Shown here piece by piece: positions 34,753-44,253 of a stretch of DNA of 64,000 bases; the first letter of the stretch is position 1, and each line of letters opens with the position of its first letter. This stretch comes from Salinibacterium sp. UTAS2018. GTDB taxonomy: Bacteria; Actinomycetota; Actinomycetes; Actinomycetales; Microbacteriaceae. The stretch is from assembly GCF_004118935.1 (NCBI RefSeq), contig NZ_CP035375.1, positions 992,001-1,056,000 of the forward strand, read 5' to 3'. The notes beneath the pieces are model-generated. The model had not been told where the DNA came from and did no database searches. It saw only the letters and a list, made by a program, of their open reading frames with translations. The translations under genes and the position numbers were made by a program.

Positions 34753-34761
34753 GCTGCCCTC

Positions 34762-34767
34762 ATTGTA
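34762..34767 (-). promoter_or_regulatory. Possible -10 box before DUF2469
   Basis: TACAAT lies 9 bases before the ATG, inside the 3' end of rnhB; transcription from it would give a leader of only a few bases. Confidence 0.35.
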
Positions 34768-34774
34768 GGCCGCA

Positions 34775-35410
34775 CTACCGCAACCATGTGTGCCGATGAA
34801 GTTCAGTGGCGCCGAGACTGCGCACAGCCTCAAAATGCGCCGCCGAACCGTACCCCTTGTTGCTCGGCCAGCCGTAGCCGGGGTATTCGTTATCGGCCTC
34901 GATCATGAGGTTGTCGCGGTGCACTTTTGCCACCACGGATGCCGCAGCGACCGAGACGCAGTCGCGGTCTGCTTTTACCCGGGTGTGCACTCGCGGCGCG
35001 ACCGTGAGGGCGCTGCTGAGCCAGTCGGTGCTGCCGTCCAACAGCACCACGCTCGACATCACGTCGAGACCCGCTTCGTGGAGTTGGATGAGCGCGCGCT
35101 TGCCGGCCAGCCCCAAGGCGGCCGTAATGCCGATCGCATCAATCTCGGTGGCATCCGCGTAGCCAACTGCCGACAGAGGCGCCCATTCGAGAGTGAGCGG
35201 TTCAAGAAGCTCGCGCCGCTTTTGGCTCAGCATTTTTGAATCGCGCAACCCTGCAGGCCAAGCGCCATGCGCGCGAGTGATCGCCGTCATACCGACACCG
35301 ACCGGGCCCGCGATTGCCCCGCGACCAACTTCGTCACAGCCGATGACGGCACGCGCACCGGCGCGAAAGAGTTCGACCTCGACATCGCTGTTCGGGTCTG
35401 ACACAGCCAC
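34775..35410 (-). CDS. rnhB: Ribonuclease HII
   Basis: RNase HII removes ribonucleotides from DNA and RNA primers. The 211-residue protein has the motif GCDEVGRGAIAGPVGVG with catalytic D-E, LRDSKMLSQKRR, VLLDGS (Asp) and SVAAASVVAKVHRDNLM (Asp). It starts close to lepB (3 bases after its stop). Confidence 0.97.
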   Translation of the reverse strand: MAVSDPNSDVEVELFRAGARAVIGCDEVGRGAIAGPVGVGMTAITRAHGAWPAGLRDSKMLSQKRRELLEPLTLEWAPLSAVGYADATEIDAIGITAALGLAGKRALIQLHEAGLDVMSSVVLLDGSTDWLSSALTVAPRVHTRVKADRDCVSVAAASVVAKVHRDNLMIEADNEYPGYGWPSNKGYGSAAHFEAVRSLGATELHRHTWLR

Positions 35411-35413
35411 GAT

Positions 35414-36169
35414 CTACTCGGTGCTCTGCGTTACCCGCTGAAACGTCGTCGGGTAGTTGTCGATCATGCTCCATCGATCCGTCGGCCAGCTGATGAGGAA
35501 GGCACGCCCCACGACAGAGTCGATCTTCACGAAACCACCGGTGGGGTCGTCTTTGTGGAACGCGGAGTCGGCAGAGTTGTAACGGTTGTCGCCCATAACC
35601 CAGATGGAGTCGTCGGGCACCGTGACAGAGAAGTCTTCTTGAGTTGCTTTGGTGACGGCATCCGGAAGCTTGATGTACGGCTCTTCAAGAGGGATGCCAT
35701 TGACAATGAGCTGACCGAATTCGTTGCAGCATTCCACGGTGTCGCCAGGGAGCCCAATGACGCGCTTGATGAGGTGATTGCTGCTGTCGGGGGCACTCAG
35801 CCCGACGAACGCGAGCACGCCGTCAACAGCGCCCACGAACCAGTTCTCGGGTTCACTCGAAATTGCAGGCAACCAGCCACCGGGATCTGTGAACACCACG
35901 ACATCGCCGTGCTCGATCGGGAAGAGCGAGGGCTCGAGCTGGTTCACCAGGATGCGGTCATCGACCTGCAGGGTGTTTTCCATCGACGACGACGGAATGT
36001 AGAACGACCGCACGAGGTACGTCTTGATCACGAAGGAGATCAGAATTGCAGCCACAAAGATGATCAGGAGATCACGGAGGAACAGCTTCCAGCCGCCCGC
36101 TTTCTTGGCGGAACGATGGCTATTGCTGCGGCTGCCATCCAGCGCATCGTCAACAGTATTGTGTGTCAT
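35414..36169 (-). CDS. lepB: Signal peptidase I
   Basis: A 251-residue membrane protease that removes Sec/Tat signal peptides. After a cytoplasmic N-terminus, one helix (LFLRDLLIIFVAAILISFVI) anchors it. Boxes B-E follow: SSSMENTLQVDDRILVNQL (nucleophile Ser), HLIKRVIGLPGDTVE (Lys general base), and VMGDNRYNSADS. Downstream of rplS with a terminator between; rnhB follows. Confidence 0.96.
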   Translation of the reverse strand: MTHNTVDDALDGSRSNSHRSAKKAGGWKLFLRDLLIIFVAAILISFVIKTYLVRSFYIPSSSMENTLQVDDRILVNQLEPSLFPIEHGDVVVFTDPGGWLPAISSEPENWFVGAVDGVLAFVGLSAPDSSNHLIKRVIGLPGDTVECCNEFGQLIVNGIPLEEPYIKLPDAVTKATQEDFSVTVPDDSIWVMGDNRYNSADSAFHKDDPTGGFVKIDSVVGRAFLISWPTDRWSMIDNYPTTFQRVTQSTE

Positions 36170-36180
36170 TAAACCCCAAA

Positions 36181-36209
36181 GCTCCCAGCAAGCATAAGCC
36201 GCTGGGAGC
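36181..36209 (-). terminator. Terminator after rplS
   Basis: GCTCCCAGC and GCTGGGAGC form a perfect 9-base stem with an 11-base loop, followed on the minus strand by TTTGGGG. It lies between rplS and lepB. Confidence 0.7.
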
Positions 36210-36234
36210 CATTGGTTTGTGAATTACGCGAGTG

Positions 36235-36582
36235 TTAGTTGTCGCGCTTCTCTTTGATCTTCGCCTTCTTACCGCGCAGGTCGCGCAGGTAGTACAGCTT
36301 GGCGCGGCGAACGAGTCCACGCGAAACAACCTCAATGTGGTCGATTACCGGCGAGTGAACCGGGAAGGTACGCTCTACGCCGACCTGGAAGCTGACCTTA
36401 CGAACAGTGAAGGTCTCGCGAACGCCGTGGCCCGAACGACCGATTACAACGCCCTGGAACACCTGAATACGCGAGCGCGTACCTTCGATGATGTTGACGT
36501 GAACCTTGACGTTATCGCCGGCACGGAAATCAGGAATGTTGTCTTTGAGAGACGCCTTGTCGACGCCATCGAGGATATGCAT
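36235..36582 (-). CDS. rplS: 50S ribosomal protein L19
   Basis: A 115-residue L19: [49 protein letters not shown] ... [19 protein letters not shown] ... [19 protein letters not shown]. The ATG at 36582 gives the family's usual length; the upstream in-frame codon lacks homology-like sequence. Confidence 0.97.
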   Translation of the reverse strand: MHILDGVDKASLKDNIPDFRAGDNVKVHVNIIEGTRSRIQVFQGVVIGRSGHGVRETFTVRKVSFQVGVERTFPVHSPVIDHIEVVSRGLVRRAKLYYLRDLRGKKAKIKEKRDN

Positions 36583-36712
36583 TAGTAATCGCTCTCTGCG
36601 CCCGCCATGAGTCGAACGCACTTAGTTAGATAAGAAAAGTTGTGCTTCAAGCGGTTACGACGCCCTCATGGCAGAGTCGTGCGCGAGCACAATCGACAAT
36701 TCTGCCACACAT

Positions 36713-37198
36713 TCAGTCGAAAGTGCGATTCTCTTCTGCTTCGAGGATGATGACCCGACCGTTGTCAAGGTTCTCCCCGGGCCGCGATGGGCGTTGGGCG
36801 TCGCGCTCGAAGCCCTCCACGAGGCTCGTGAAGCGATTGCGGGTCTCGGTCACTAGCTGCCAGAGTGCGATCCAGAACGCAGCAATAGCGACGATCACGA
36901 TGAGCGCGGCCGGGAATGGGGCATCCACAAAGCCGTAAATGATGATGGCTGCATGCCACACCGCGAGCACCCCGGCATCGATCCACGAAACTCGTTTCGA
37001 ATCACGCACACTCTTGCGGGCGACCGTGAGCCCCGCGATGGCGAGAAGGGCGAAAGCCAAGATCGGGCACAGGATGAGGAACAGCACAAAATCCCAGCCG
37101 ACGCTCGAACCATAGATGCCGCGGGCAATCAATACCCACAGCGGCAACAGGATTACCGCGATGAACTGCCAGTAGTAGAACGCGCGCCTAATCATCAT
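36713..37198 (-). CDS. Four-helix membrane protein of unknown function
   Basis: A 161-residue protein with hydrophobic helices around AFYYWQFIAVILLPLWVLIAR, WDFVLFLILCPILAFALLAIAGL, AGVLAVWHAAIIIYGFV and AALIVIVAIAAFWIALWQLV, then a charged cytoplasmic tail (NRFTSLVEGFERDAQRPSR). No family recognised. ATG 37198 has TACCCT seven bases upstream, suggesting leaderless; it diverges from the TetR-map pair. Confidence 0.75.
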   Translation of the reverse strand: MMIRRAFYYWQFIAVILLPLWVLIARGIYGSSVGWDFVLFLILCPILAFALLAIAGLTVARKSVRDSKRVSWIDAGVLAVWHAAIIIYGFVDAPFPAALIVIVAIAAFWIALWQLVTETRNRFTSLVEGFERDAQRPSRPGENLDNGRVIILEAEENRTFD

Positions 37199-37205
37199 GG
37201 TTCTC

Positions 37206-37211
37206 AGGGTA
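37206..37211 (-). promoter_or_regulatory. -10 box for the leaderless membrane protein gene
   Basis: TACCCT lies 7 bases before the ATG at 37198. Confidence 0.45.
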
Positions 37212-37267
37212 TCTTCGTTGTGATCAGGAATGCTGAGAAGCATCAGACCGAAAGACCAGGTATCCCC

Positions 37268-37894
37268 GTGCCCAACCCCGCGAACGTTCGCACCGAACCA
37301 GTGCAGCAGCGGAGTGCAGAACGAATCAGCGTGCTTCTCGACGCCGCTGCCGTGCTACTCGACGAAGTCGGTATCGACGCGCTCACAACCAGCGATGTAT
37401 CGAAGCGGGCGCAGTCGTCTGTCGGCGTCATCTACCGCTACTTCCCCAACATCCAGTCCCTGCTTCGCGGTCTTGCCGAGCGCAACTTCGACAAGTACCG
37501 CGCTGGGCTCTCGGCCACGCTCAATAAGCGCGCCACCAGCGCGCTTGACGCCCTCAATATTGCGATCGACGTTTATATTGAGCTCTGCCGCACCGAACCC
37601 GGTTTTCGGGTGCTGTCATTCGGCAACATCATCGACCGCCGTTTCAACGTCGACCGCAAGAGCAACAACACCGCGCTGGCCGAGATCTTGACCGACCTTC
37701 TGGTGACCACCTACGAGGTCCCCGCGACGGATGCTCTCGCTTTCGATATCGAAGTGACGGTGGAAATCGCCGATTCACTCCTCGAGCGTGCATTCTTGTA
37801 TGACCCGCGCGGTGAAGAACCCTTCATCATTAAACTTCGAGAGTTCATTGCGCAACTTTTGGCACCGCATACGAAAGAGGCAGTTACCCCATGA
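37268..37894 (+). CDS. TetR-family transcriptional regulator coupled to map
   Basis: A 208-residue regulator with the TetR HTH near the N-terminus (ISVLLDAAAVLLDEVGIDALTTSDVSKRAQSSVGVIYRYFPNIQSLLRGLAE). The C-terminal ligand domain is helical and not diagnostic. The GTG at 37268 is chosen by length; the ribosome site is weak. Its stop overlaps the map ATG by four bases (ATGA), an unusual link between a TetR factor and methionine aminopeptidase. Confidence 0.87.
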   Translation: MPNPANVRTEPVQQRSAERISVLLDAAAVLLDEVGIDALTTSDVSKRAQSSVGVIYRYFPNIQSLLRGLAERNFDKYRAGLSATLNKRATSALDALNIAIDVYIELCRTEPGFRVLSFGNIIDRRFNVDRKSNNTALAEILTDLLVTTYEVPATDALAFDIEVTVEIADSLLERAFLYDPRGEEPFIIKLREFIAQLLAPHTKEAVTP

Positions 37895-38658
37895 TCGAGT
37901 TGAGAAGCCCCGCCGAAATCAATGAGATGAAGGCCGCGGGCGAGTTCGTGGCCAGCGTACTGACCGCCACCCAAGCGGCCACCAAGGTGGGTACTAACCT
38001 GCTCGAGATCGATGCCTTGGCCCACAGCATGATCCGCGAACGTGGCGCCGAGAGCTGCTACATCGACTACCACCCCTCGTTCGGCGCTTCGCCGTTCGGC
38101 AAGGTCATCTGCACTTCGGTTAACGACGCCGCCCTGCACGGGCTCCCCCACGACTACACGCTGAAGGATGGCGACCTCGTGAGCCTCGACTTCGCGGTAG
38201 CGGTTGACGGTTGGGTCGCTGACTCGGCCATCACTTTCGCCGTGGGCACTCCCCGTGACGAAGACCTCAAGCTCATGGATGCCACCTCGCGCGCGCTCGA
38301 CGCCGGCATCGCCGCCGCCATTGTTGGCAACCGCATCGGTGCCATCTCGGCCGCGATCGGAGACGTCGCCTATGGCGCTGGCTACGAAGTGAATCTCGAC
38401 TTCGGTGGTCACGGTGTTGGCCGCGAAATGCACGGCGACCCGCACATCCCGAACGACGGCAAGGCACGCCGCGGCATGCCGCTGAAACCCGGTCTCGTGT
38501 TCGCGATCGAGCCTTGGCTCATGATCGGCACCGACGACATCTACACGGATGACGACGGCTGGACTCTGCGCAGTGTTGACGGCTCTCGTGCCGCCCACTT
38601 TGAGCACACCGTCGCGGTTACCGCCGACGGCCCGCTCATCCTCACCGCGCGCAAGTAG
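37891..38658 (+). CDS. map: Type I methionine aminopeptidase
   Basis: A 255-residue enzyme removing initiator Met. The pita-bread metal set is present: SLDFAVAVDGWVADSAITF (two Asp), GHGVGREMHGDPHIPN (His), VFAIEPW (Glu) and HFEHTVAV (Glu). It is translated from a four-base overlap with the TetR gene. The operon adk/map seen in many bacteria is not present here, so this may be a second copy of Map. Confidence 0.95.
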   Translation: MIELRSPAEINEMKAAGEFVASVLTATQAATKVGTNLLEIDALAHSMIRERGAESCYIDYHPSFGASPFGKVICTSVNDAALHGLPHDYTLKDGDLVSLDFAVAVDGWVADSAITFAVGTPRDEDLKLMDATSRALDAGIAAAIVGNRIGAISAAIGDVAYGAGYEVNLDFGGHGVGREMHGDPHIPNDGKARRGMPLKPGLVFAIEPWLMIGTDDIYTDDDGWTLRSVDGSRAAHFEHTVAVTADGPLILTARK

Positions 38659-38684
38659 GCATCCTCAGACGCGCGTCGGCCCCG

Positions 38685-39293
38685 CTAGTTCTGAGCGCCG
38701 GCGCGAACTTCGAGCTGGATCGGCGGCACTGTTGCCGTGTAATCCCAGCTGCCTTCGCTGTTGGTCCCCGCCTGCGGGATCGCAAACAACACGTCATAGG
38801 TAGTGGTGTCGGTGCAGCCAGTGGAGTCGGGGTGCGTTTCATGACCCACGCGAAGACTGCCGGGCTGCGGGAGCACCCAAACGGCGATGAGTTCGCACGA
38901 CTGCACCTCAGTCGTGACGACCATATCGGCACCGCCGAGAGTGGCCGCTAAGTCTCCACGTGCCTGAGCTACGTCGTCGTCGCTAGCATCGGTGAGCACC
39001 TCCACGGAGGGCCAGGCATCTACCGAGACCGCTGACTGTGTGTAACCGCTCGGCAGCGGGTACGCGGCCAGATCGGCGAAGGTAACGTCGTCAACGGTCA
39101 TCCGTCGCGTCGTCAGGGTTGAATCGCTTGACTCCCCCGCACCGCCCTCAGAACTCGAGGTGGATGCGGGCCCCGGCGTCGGAGAGTCAGCCGACGAGTC
39201 GACTTCTTCGGTCGCTGTCGCGGTGCACCCGGCGAGCAGGGCAACGGCAGCAATCGCGGCGAAGAAGGAACCGCGCGTCGATCGGAAAGTCAT
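38685..39293 (-). CDS. Putative lipoprotein
   Basis: A 202-residue secreted protein with signal peptide and lipobox (VALLAGC) followed by a Ser/Thr/Pro-rich spacer (about residues 25-60). Further on are three cysteines (VQSCEL, STGCTDT) likely disulfide-bonded. No recognised domain. It faces map convergently. Confidence 0.75.
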   Translation of the reverse strand: MTFRSTRGSFFAAIAAVALLAGCTATATEEVDSSADSPTPGPASTSSSEGGAGESSDSTLTTRRMTVDDVTFADLAAYPLPSGYTQSAVSVDAWPSVEVLTDASDDDVAQARGDLAATLGGADMVVTTEVQSCELIAVWVLPQPGSLRVGHETHPDSTGCTDTTTYDVLFAIPQAGTNSEGSWDYTATVPPIQLEVRAGAQN

Positions 39294-39336
39294 GGCTCCA
39301 TGCTTTCACACGCACCCCAACGGGGTGAAAGTTGTA

Positions 39337-40023
39337 CTACTCGCCGTCGGGCAGAAGATCGGGGCGCACCCGACGAGTGCGCTCAAGTTGCTGCTCGTGG
39401 CGCCAATCGGCAATGGCCTTGTGGTTACCGCTCAGCAGCACGGCCGGCACGGAACGCTCACGCCACGTCGACGGCTTCGTGTAGCTCGGGTATTCGAGGA
39501 GGCCATTTTCGTGGCTCTCTTCGGTGAGACTTTCGGGATTTCCGACAACACCGGGCACAAGGCGACCGATTGCTTCGATCATGGCCATCGTGGCGACTTC
39601 GCCACCGTTGAGCACGTAGTCGCCCAGACTAATCTCGCGAACACGAACCGTGGCTGCGGCGTAGTCAATGACGCGCTGATCGATACCTTCGTAGCGGCCG
39701 CACGTAAAGACGAGATGCTTCTCCTGCGCCAACTCGCGGGCTGCTGCCTGCGTGAAAGGAACCCCGGCAGGCGTGGGAACGATGACAACCGTTTCGGGCG
39801 TGAGGGTGGCATCCAGCGCTTCTCCCCACGGCTCGGGGCGCATGACCATGCCCGCGCCTCCGCCGTACGGAGTGTCGTCGACCGTGCGGTGACGATCGTG
39901 CGTGTAGTCGCGCAGATCGTGCACGCCGAGCTCGATGATTCCACGCTCACGCGCTTTACCGAGGAGGGAGATATCAAGCACCCCGAAGAAATCCGGGAAG
40001 ATCGTCAGAATGTCGATGCGCAC
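39337..40023 (-). CDS. trmD: tRNA (guanine-37-N1)-methyltransferase
   Basis: A 228-residue SPOUT methyltransferase making m1G37 to prevent frameshifting. Motifs: [13 protein letters not shown], the knot segment [44 protein letters not shown], and [22 protein letters not shown]. Last gene of the rpsP-khpA-rimM-trmD operon. Confidence 0.98.
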   Translation of the reverse strand: MRIDILTIFPDFFGVLDISLLGKARERGIIELGVHDLRDYTHDRHRTVDDTPYGGGAGMVMRPEPWGEALDATLTPETVVIVPTPAGVPFTQAAARELAQEKHLVFTCGRYEGIDQRVIDYAAATVRVREISLGDYVLNGGEVATMAMIEAIGRLVPGVVGNPESLTEESHENGLLEYPSYTKPSTWRERSVPAVLLSGNHKAIADWRHEQQLERTRRVRPDLLPDGE

Positions 40024-40039
40024 TCGTCGACCCTTACTG

Positions 40040-40684
40040 TTAGTCGGATTCGGTGGAGTCAGTTACGTCAGCGTCGGCGGGCTCACTGGGAGCCGAACCA
40101 GCGGCCGGGGTCTCGTCAACCGAAGCGTCATCGGCGATCTCCTCAAAGAGGCCGGGCGGAGGTGTAACAACCATCTCGCCTGCGTCGATATCGACGCTAG
40201 CCACAATCGACTTCACGAACGGCACCAAGACATCGCCGTTCTCGGTCGTAACCGTCAGCAAATCTTGCGCGGGGAAATGATCAACCTGCGCGAGCGTACC
40301 GACTTGCTTGCCGTCACGGATGACTTTGAGCCCGATGAGCTGGTGGTTGAACCACGCATCATCTTCTGGTGCCTCGTTGGGATCGTGATCGATCCAGAGA
40401 ATAGCCTTCACAAGCTTTTCTGCAGCGCTGCGGTCGGGAATTCCTTTGAAGAACGCCACCGGCTGCGCGTTAAACCACTTGAGCTCGATGAGCTCAAGTG
40501 TCTTTCCATGCCACGGAGAACTCGTGGGCACTTGGAGAGAAAACACGGCGCCCGGAACGAAACGACGTTCCGGGGCATCCGTGTACATCTCAACCTTGAT
40601 CGCTCCCTTAAGCCCGTGAGCTTTCGTCAAGCGCCCCACTCGCAGCTGTGTGCGACCTTCGCGGGGAATCTTTGTTTCGCTCAC
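40040..40684 (-). CDS. rimM: Ribosome maturation factor RimM
   Basis: A 214-residue 16S processing factor. The N-terminal RimM domain ([31 protein letters not shown]) and PRC-barrel ([33 protein letters not shown]) are clear. The last ~40 residues are acidic and low-complexity ([25 protein letters not shown]), as in some Actinobacteria. Confidence 0.97.
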   Translation of the reverse strand: MSETKIPREGRTQLRVGRLTKAHGLKGAIKVEMYTDAPERRFVPGAVFSLQVPTSSPWHGKTLELIELKWFNAQPVAFFKGIPDRSAAEKLVKAILWIDHDPNEAPEDDAWFNHQLIGLKVIRDGKQVGTLAQVDHFPAQDLLTVTTENGDVLVPFVKSIVASVDIDAGEMVVTPPPGLFEEIADDASVDETPAAGSAPSEPADADVTDSTESD

Positions 40685-40687
40685 TGG

Positions 40688-40924
40688 CTAGAAGTCAGTG
40701 TCGACGACGTCGACGCGCACCTTGCGACCATCGGCCAATGCCGTGATCAGCGTGCGCAGAGCTTTCGCGGTGCGACCAGAGCGACCGATAACACGGCCGA
40801 GATCCTCTGGGTGCACGCGAACCTCGAGGAGGTCACCGCGCTGCGTGTTCTTCGCAACGACCTGGACCTCGTCGGGGTGGTCAACGATTCCCTTGACGAG
40901 ATGTTCTAAAGCGGGAGCGAGCAA
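40688..40924 (-). CDS. khpA: KhpA, single KH-domain RNA-binding protein
   Basis: A 78-residue KH protein with the RNA-binding GxxG as VIGRSGRTAKALRTLI. KhpA with KhpB binds many small RNAs and mRNAs. It lies between rpsP and rimM, three bases from each, a conserved position in Gram-positive bacteria. Confidence 0.95.
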   Translation of the reverse strand: MLAPALEHLVKGIVDHPDEVQVVAKNTQRGDLLEVRVHPEDLGRVIGRSGRTAKALRTLITALADGRKVRVDVVDTDF

Positions 40925-40927
40925 TTG

Positions 40928-41377
40928 CTAGGCCTTGTCTGCGTCGGCGGCAGGTGCTTCAGCAGCAGCCTCGTCAGCGACAGGCGCTTCAGCGGCAGGT
41001 GCTTCTTCAGCCTTAGGCTCAGCCTTCTCAACCTTCGGCTTGAGAACAGGCTTCTTCTTTTCGTCAGCCTGGAACTCAGCCTTGGCTTCCTTCACCTTGA
41101 CGGTGCTTACAGCGCTCTTGTCACCCTTGAACTGGCCCCAGTCGCCGGTCAGCTTGAGGATTGCCTCAACCTGCGGGCTAGGCTGCGCGCCAACGCTCAA
41201 CCAGTACTGTGCACGCTCGGACTCGACCTCGATGAACGAGGGCTCCTCGGTGGGGTGGTACTTTCCGATTTCTTCGATGACACGACCATCGCGCTTCTTG
41301 CGCGAGTCGGCAACGACGATGCGGTAGTAGGGTGCACGGATCTTGCCCATGCGCTTCAAACGAATCTTTACAGCCAC
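40928..41377 (-). CDS. rpsP: 30S ribosomal protein S16 with acidic tail
   Basis: A 149-residue S16. The core [42 protein letters not shown] is standard; after about residue 95 comes a Lys/Ala/Glu-rich tail ([35 protein letters not shown]) resembling that of S2 in this window. It heads the rpsP-khpA-rimM-trmD operon. Confidence 0.97.
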   Translation of the reverse strand: MAVKIRLKRMGKIRAPYYRIVVADSRKKRDGRVIEEIGKYHPTEEPSFIEVESERAQYWLSVGAQPSPQVEAILKLTGDWGQFKGDKSAVSTVKVKEAKAEFQADEKKKPVLKPKVEKAEPKAEEAPAAEAPVADEAAAEAPAADADKA

Positions 41378-41572
41378 AATTCTCCTGATTTAAATGTTTA
41401 TTGGTGGCGAACCGCTAGCCGTGAGCGTGGGGGCACACTCGGCAGAAAAGCTCTAGTGGATTCCATCCGGGCCTGATTAGAGGGTCGGGCTACGGAGGAC
41501 TCAACCGCCTATTCTGCCAGAGTTTTGCCCGCTTGGGGAACCGATCGCCAATAAAGCCCCGAAGAGGTGCCG

Positions 41573-42355
41573 TTATCCGTTCTGCGCGTCTCGCCAGGCG
41601 AGCCACTGCTTCGTCGCCGTGAGGTCGTATTCGGGGCCAGAAACGCCCAAAGTGAAGAGCGTGATGCCCTGCTCACGCATGCTGTCAGCATCTTCAACGC
41701 TCTTGTTGCGCAGTTCGTTAGAGATCTCGATCTCATTGATGTTGCGGCCGACCGCGTCACAGTGGCCGGCGAGAACATCGAGCTTATGAACGAGTTCATC
41801 ACCGGTCGCGAAGCTGTGCCAAATATCGGCGTGCTTGGCTACGAGCTTGAGGGTTTTCTTCTCTCCGCCACCACCGATCAATACCGGAATCTTGCGCGTC
41901 GGTGCAGGGTTGAGCTTGGCCCAGCGCGACTCAATGCGAGGCAAAGCTTCGGCGAGAGCATCCAACCGTGACCCAGCGGTGCCGAACTCGTAGCCGTACT
42001 CCTGGTAGTCGCGCTCAAACCAACCCGAGCCAGTACCGAAGATGAAACGGCCGTCACTGATGTGATCGAGGGTGCGGGCCATATCAGCCTGCAGGTCGGG
42101 ATTGCGGTAGCTGTTGCAGTTCACGAGGGTGCCGAATTCGACACGGCTCGTCATCTCGGCCCAGGACGCAAGTTCTGTCCATGCTTCAAAGTGGAGCCCG
42201 TCTGGCTCGCCAGACAGCGGAAAGAAGTGATCCCAGTTGAACAGAATGTCAACGCCCAGCTGCTCGAGCTCTTTTACGCGATCGCGAATAAGCGAATATT
42301 CAGCGTGCTGGGGTTGAAGTTGAACGGCAATACGAACGGGGCGGCTCTGTGTCAT
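41573..42355 (-). CDS. LLM-class F420-type flavin/deazaflavin oxidoreductase
   Basis: A 260-residue luciferase-like monooxygenase fold: MTQSRPVRIAVQLQPQHAEYSLIRDRVKELEQLGVDILFNWDHFFP, SGRFIFGTGSGWFERDYQEYGYEF and IPVLIGGGGEKKTLKLVAKHADIWH, the last being a cofactor-phosphate loop typical of F420-dependent members. Substrate unknown. The ATG has TATTGT six bases upstream; GGAG also precedes it, so it may be leaderless or SD-driven. Confidence 0.9.
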   Translation of the reverse strand: MTQSRPVRIAVQLQPQHAEYSLIRDRVKELEQLGVDILFNWDHFFPLSGEPDGLHFEAWTELASWAEMTSRVEFGTLVNCNSYRNPDLQADMARTLDHISDGRFIFGTGSGWFERDYQEYGYEFGTAGSRLDALAEALPRIESRWAKLNPAPTRKIPVLIGGGGEKKTLKLVAKHADIWHSFATGDELVHKLDVLAGHCDAVGRNINEIEISNELRNKSVEDADSMREQGITLFTLGVSGPEYDLTATKQWLAWRDAQNG

Positions 42356-42361
42356 AGCTCC

Positions 42362-42367
42362 ACAATA
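42362..42367 (-). promoter_or_regulatory. -10 box for the LLM oxidoreductase gene
   Basis: TATTGT lies 6 bases before the ATG at 42355. Confidence 0.45.
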
Positions 42368-42443
42368 TCCCTAGCGGGAGGCACAGCGAAGAGCGCGCTC
42401 GTGCGCACAGACTCCGGTGTGATCGTTCGGCAACTCGCCCGCA

Positions 42444-44006
42444 CTAGCGGCCGAGGAACTTCTGCAAACTCTCGAGCTCTTCTGGCGACGGGCCACCAGC
42501 GGCAGGCTTCGAGCCGCCGAGACCGAAGCCTGAACCAGACGGAGCTGAAGGAGCGACCACGCCCTCGGCACGGGCGGCATCCTCCGCCGCACGCTTGGCC
42601 GGGTTGCCCGACTTTGAGCCCTTCTTCTTCTGATTCTTCTTCGCGGACTTTCCACCGTGACCACCGGGAATCGGCCCCATACCCGGAATCTGCGGCATAC
42701 CGCCCTTGGCGACAGTTTTCATCATCTTGGACGCCTGCTCGAACCGGTTCACGAGAGCATTAACCTCGGTGACCGTCGTTCCCGAACCGCGGGCGATACG
42801 CACACGACGAGATCCGTTGAGGAGCTTCGGCATCGTACGTTCTTGCTTGGTCATCGACTGAATGATGGCCTCGGTGCGCGTGATCTCTGACTCATCGAAG
42901 TTGTCGAGCTGCTCGCGCATGCCCTTGGCACCGGGGAGCATACCCAGCATGCCCTTGATCGACCCCATGTTCTTGAGTTGCTGCATCTGCTGCAAGAAGT
43001 CATCGAGCGTGAAGCTGTCGGTGGCGAACTTTTCCGCGACCTTGCGGGTCTCTTCTTCGTCGAACGTTTTTTGGGCCTGCTCGATGAGGGTGAGGATGTC
43101 ACCCAGGTCGAGGATGCGGCTGGCCATGCGGTCGGGGTGGAATGGCTCGAAGTCATCGAGACCCTCACCCGTGGAAGCGAACATGATCGGGCGCCCGGTG
43201 ATGGACGCGACAGACAGTGCTGCACCACCGCGAGCATCGCCATCGAGCTTCGAGAGCACGACACCGGTGAAGTCGACGCCCTCTTGGAAGGCACGAGCGG
43301 TCGTAACAGCGTCTTGACCGATCATGGCGTCAATAACGAAAAGAACTTCGTCAGGATCAACAGCCTTGCGGATGTTGGCGGCCTGCTTCATGAGCTCGGC
43401 ATCCACACCGAGACGACCAGCGGTGTCAATGATGACCACATCGTGCTGCTTGTCTTTGGCGTACTTCATGGCCTGCTTGGAGACCTTGACCGGGTCTCCC
43501 TTGCCATTGCCGGGCTCAGGAGCGAAGACCGCAGCACCAGCCTGCTCAGCGACAACCTGAAGCTGAGTGACTGCGTTGGGGCGCTGAAGGTCGGCAGCTA
43601 CCAGCAGCGGCGTGTGGCCATCAGCGGCGAGCCACTTGGCAAGCTTTCCCGCGAGCGTCGTCTTACCGGCACCCTGAAGTCCCGCGAGCATGATGACCGT
43701 CGGCGGGTTTTTCGCGAACTGGATGCGGCGAGCTTCGCCACCCAGAATCGTGACGAGTTCGTCGTTGACGATCTGCACGACCTGCTGAGCGGGGTTCAGC
43801 GCACCCGAAACCTCGTGACCGAGAGCGCGTTCGCGCACGCGCCCGGTGAACGCTTTAACAACCTCGAGCGCAACGTCAGCATCGAGCAAAGCGCGGCGAA
43901 TCTCACGAACGGTGCCATCGACATCCGCTTCGCTGAGCTTGCCCTTGCCGCGCAGGTTCTTAAAGGTATCCGCGAGGCGGTCGGTGAGATTTCCAAAAGT
44001 GGCCAT
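42444..44006 (-). CDS. ffh: Signal recognition particle GTPase Ffh
   Basis: A 520-residue SRP54 homologue. N-domain at about 1-90; G-domain with GLQGAGKTTLAGKLAKWL, DTAGRLGVDAEL and KLDGDARGG; C-terminal Met-rich M-domain with IPGMGPIPGG. It delivers nascent membrane proteins to the translocon with FtsY. TAAACT lies nine bases before the ATG, giving at most a very short leader. Confidence 0.97.
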   Translation of the reverse strand: MATFGNLTDRLADTFKNLRGKGKLSEADVDGTVREIRRALLDADVALEVVKAFTGRVRERALGHEVSGALNPAQQVVQIVNDELVTILGGEARRIQFAKNPPTVIMLAGLQGAGKTTLAGKLAKWLAADGHTPLLVAADLQRPNAVTQLQVVAEQAGAAVFAPEPGNGKGDPVKVSKQAMKYAKDKQHDVVIIDTAGRLGVDAELMKQAANIRKAVDPDEVLFVIDAMIGQDAVTTARAFQEGVDFTGVVLSKLDGDARGGAALSVASITGRPIMFASTGEGLDDFEPFHPDRMASRILDLGDILTLIEQAQKTFDEEETRKVAEKFATDSFTLDDFLQQMQQLKNMGSIKGMLGMLPGAKGMREQLDNFDESEITRTEAIIQSMTKQERTMPKLLNGSRRVRIARGSGTTVTEVNALVNRFEQASKMMKTVAKGGMPQIPGMGPIPGGHGGKSAKKNQKKKGSKSGNPAKRAAEDAARAEGVVAPSAPSGSGFGLGGSKPAAGGPSPEELESLQKFLGR

Positions 44007-44241
44007 GATGCCACCAGTTTATCCGGCGAGGAGCGATCCATGAACCCCGGCGGTAAAGGTGGAACCTGGTCGCCTGTCGGCGTTTTCAGCCGTTACCTAG
44101 TTTATTTGCGGCAAGGTCACAGCGCGCAGGGGTTGACATCGGCCCGAAGTGGGGGGTGCTCTGTGCTTGCATGGCATCCATTTTTGGAGCCATACTCACA
44201 ATGTCGTTGCCAATGGGTACTGATACCCCGCACGATTTTTC

Positions 44242-44253
44242 CCACAATTGTGG
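44242..44253. promoter_or_regulatory. Palindrome upstream of the membrane protein gene
   Basis: CCACAATTGTGG, a perfect 12-base palindrome about 40 bases before the ATG at 44292, in the ~285-base gap after ffh. Possible operator. Confidence 0.35.

Noticed and set aside
36953..37267. N-terminal extension of the TetR gene by 105 codons
   Set aside because: That part is antisense to the membrane protein gene at 36713-37198 and unlike TetR sequence.
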